In this document: positions 6,394 through 6,572 of the stretch, piece after piece
How positions within the stretch are numbered: the first letter of the stretch is position 1
Layout of the letters: every line of letters starts with the position of its first letter
NCBI GenBank assembly: GCA_009785545.1
Contig: WQWD01000137.1
Location: 1-6,572, forward strand
Length of the DNA: 6,572 bases
Direction of reading: 5' to 3'
DNA from: Treponema sp.
GTDB lineage: Bacteria > Spirochaetota > Spirochaetia > Treponematales > Breznakiellaceae
Position numbers and translations under genes: made by a program
The notes under the pieces: model-generated
The model's database searches: none
What the model was told of the DNA's origin: nothing
The model's input: only the letters and a program-made list of their open reading frames with translations

Positions 6394-6572
6394 GTGAAAA
6401 AGGTTCTTTCCTTAAATACCAACAACAATAAATTTAAGGAAGATCGTTTTAACGTTTCTCATACTAATATTAACTTGCTAAATAGTGCCCTACCCCTCCC
6501 CCCCCCCCCCCCCCTCTTTCTTTCAACTTTTTTTTCTTTTTTTTTTTTTTTTTTTTTTTTATTTTTAATTTC
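6394..6572 (+). CDS. Possible 5' end of an unknown gene, cut by window edge
   Basis: A GTG start preceded by a near-consensus Shine-Dalgarno opens a frame with no stop for 59 codons to the window edge. It begins with VKKVLSLN and is hydrophilic and asparagine-rich for about 32 residues. The C17 tract then gives a run of prolines and the T tracts give phenylalanine-rich sequence, which looks unlike a natural protein. I recognise no family. The homopolymers cannot produce stop codons, so the open length after about 6490 is weak evidence. If real, the C17 tract could switch the frame by slippage; one of the two shifted frames meets TAA at 6566-6568. Equally it may be non-coding sequence at a poorly resolved contig end. 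Confidence 0.2.
   Translation, partial: MKKVLSLNTNNNKFKEDRFNVSHTNINLLNSALPLPPPPPLFLSTFFSFFFFFFFLFLI
6408..6441 (+). repeat. Perfect 10-base inverted repeat with 14-base loop
   Basis: TTCCTTAAAT (6408-6417) and ATTTAAGGAA (6432-6441) are exact reverse complements around an unpaired A/C-rich loop (6418-6431). In RNA this would form a hairpin starting 12 bases after the GTG at 6394. It is not followed directly by a U run, so it does not read as a normal terminator; an operator or an RNA structure affecting early translation are alternatives. Confidence 0.45.
6493..6560. repeat. Homopolymer and polypyrimidine tract: C17 and T24
   Basis: The + strand is pure pyrimidine from 6493 to 6524, including 17 consecutive C (6498-6514). 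After AA it is pure pyrimidine again from 6527 to 6560, with T8 (6528-6535) and T24 (6537-6560). Such tracts slip during replication and also during sequencing and assembly. The exact lengths should be treated as uncertain, especially this close to the window end. Confidence 0.85.

Overview
The window reads as an AT-rich bacterial chromosome segment. Three genes are packed head to tail on the + strand: the 3' part of dnaE (replicative DNA polymerase III alpha subunit), a two-repeat YggT-family membrane protein gene, and recG (branched-DNA helicase). They are followed by about 400 bases of T-rich sequence that ends in long homopolymer runs at the window edge. The RecG N-terminal wording (a tyrosine-proline-arginine-aspartate-tryptophan block at the start of the wedge) and the A/T-rich codon use remind me of treponeme-like spirochaetes. 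That is an impression from family memory, not a database result, and the taxon stays open.

Layout. Positions 2-3460 hold dnaE, cut at its 5' end inside the PHP domain, with the polymerase core and C-terminal half complete. Its C-terminal region is unusual in carrying two consecutive OB-fold-like domains. A Shine-Dalgarno inside the last dnaE codons serves yggT (3464-4078), which starts 3 bases after the dnaE stop. recG (4085-6169) starts 6 bases after the yggT stop with no visible Shine-Dalgarno. All three genes lie in the same reading frame, separated by single TAA stops. The layout implies one transcript with translational coupling. DnaE copies the genome and RecG remodels stalled forks and recombination intermediates, so their linkage makes functional sense. 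The role of YggT is unclear.

The tail (6170-6572) has no long gene. It contains a weak hairpin followed by a T run (6339-6379) that could terminate the operon. After it comes a well-placed Shine-Dalgarno with a GTG start (6380-6396) opening a short reading frame that runs off the window. This frame carries a perfect 10-base inverted repeat and then a run of 17 C and a run of 24 T. It could be the start of a phase-variable gene, or low-quality sequence at a contig end.

No new defence system, mobile element, CRISPR array or RNA gene was found. The points most worth checking are the tandem OB folds and a possible slippery site in dnaE, a short 21-base-period repeat inserted in frame in recG, and the C17/T24 reading frame at the right edge.
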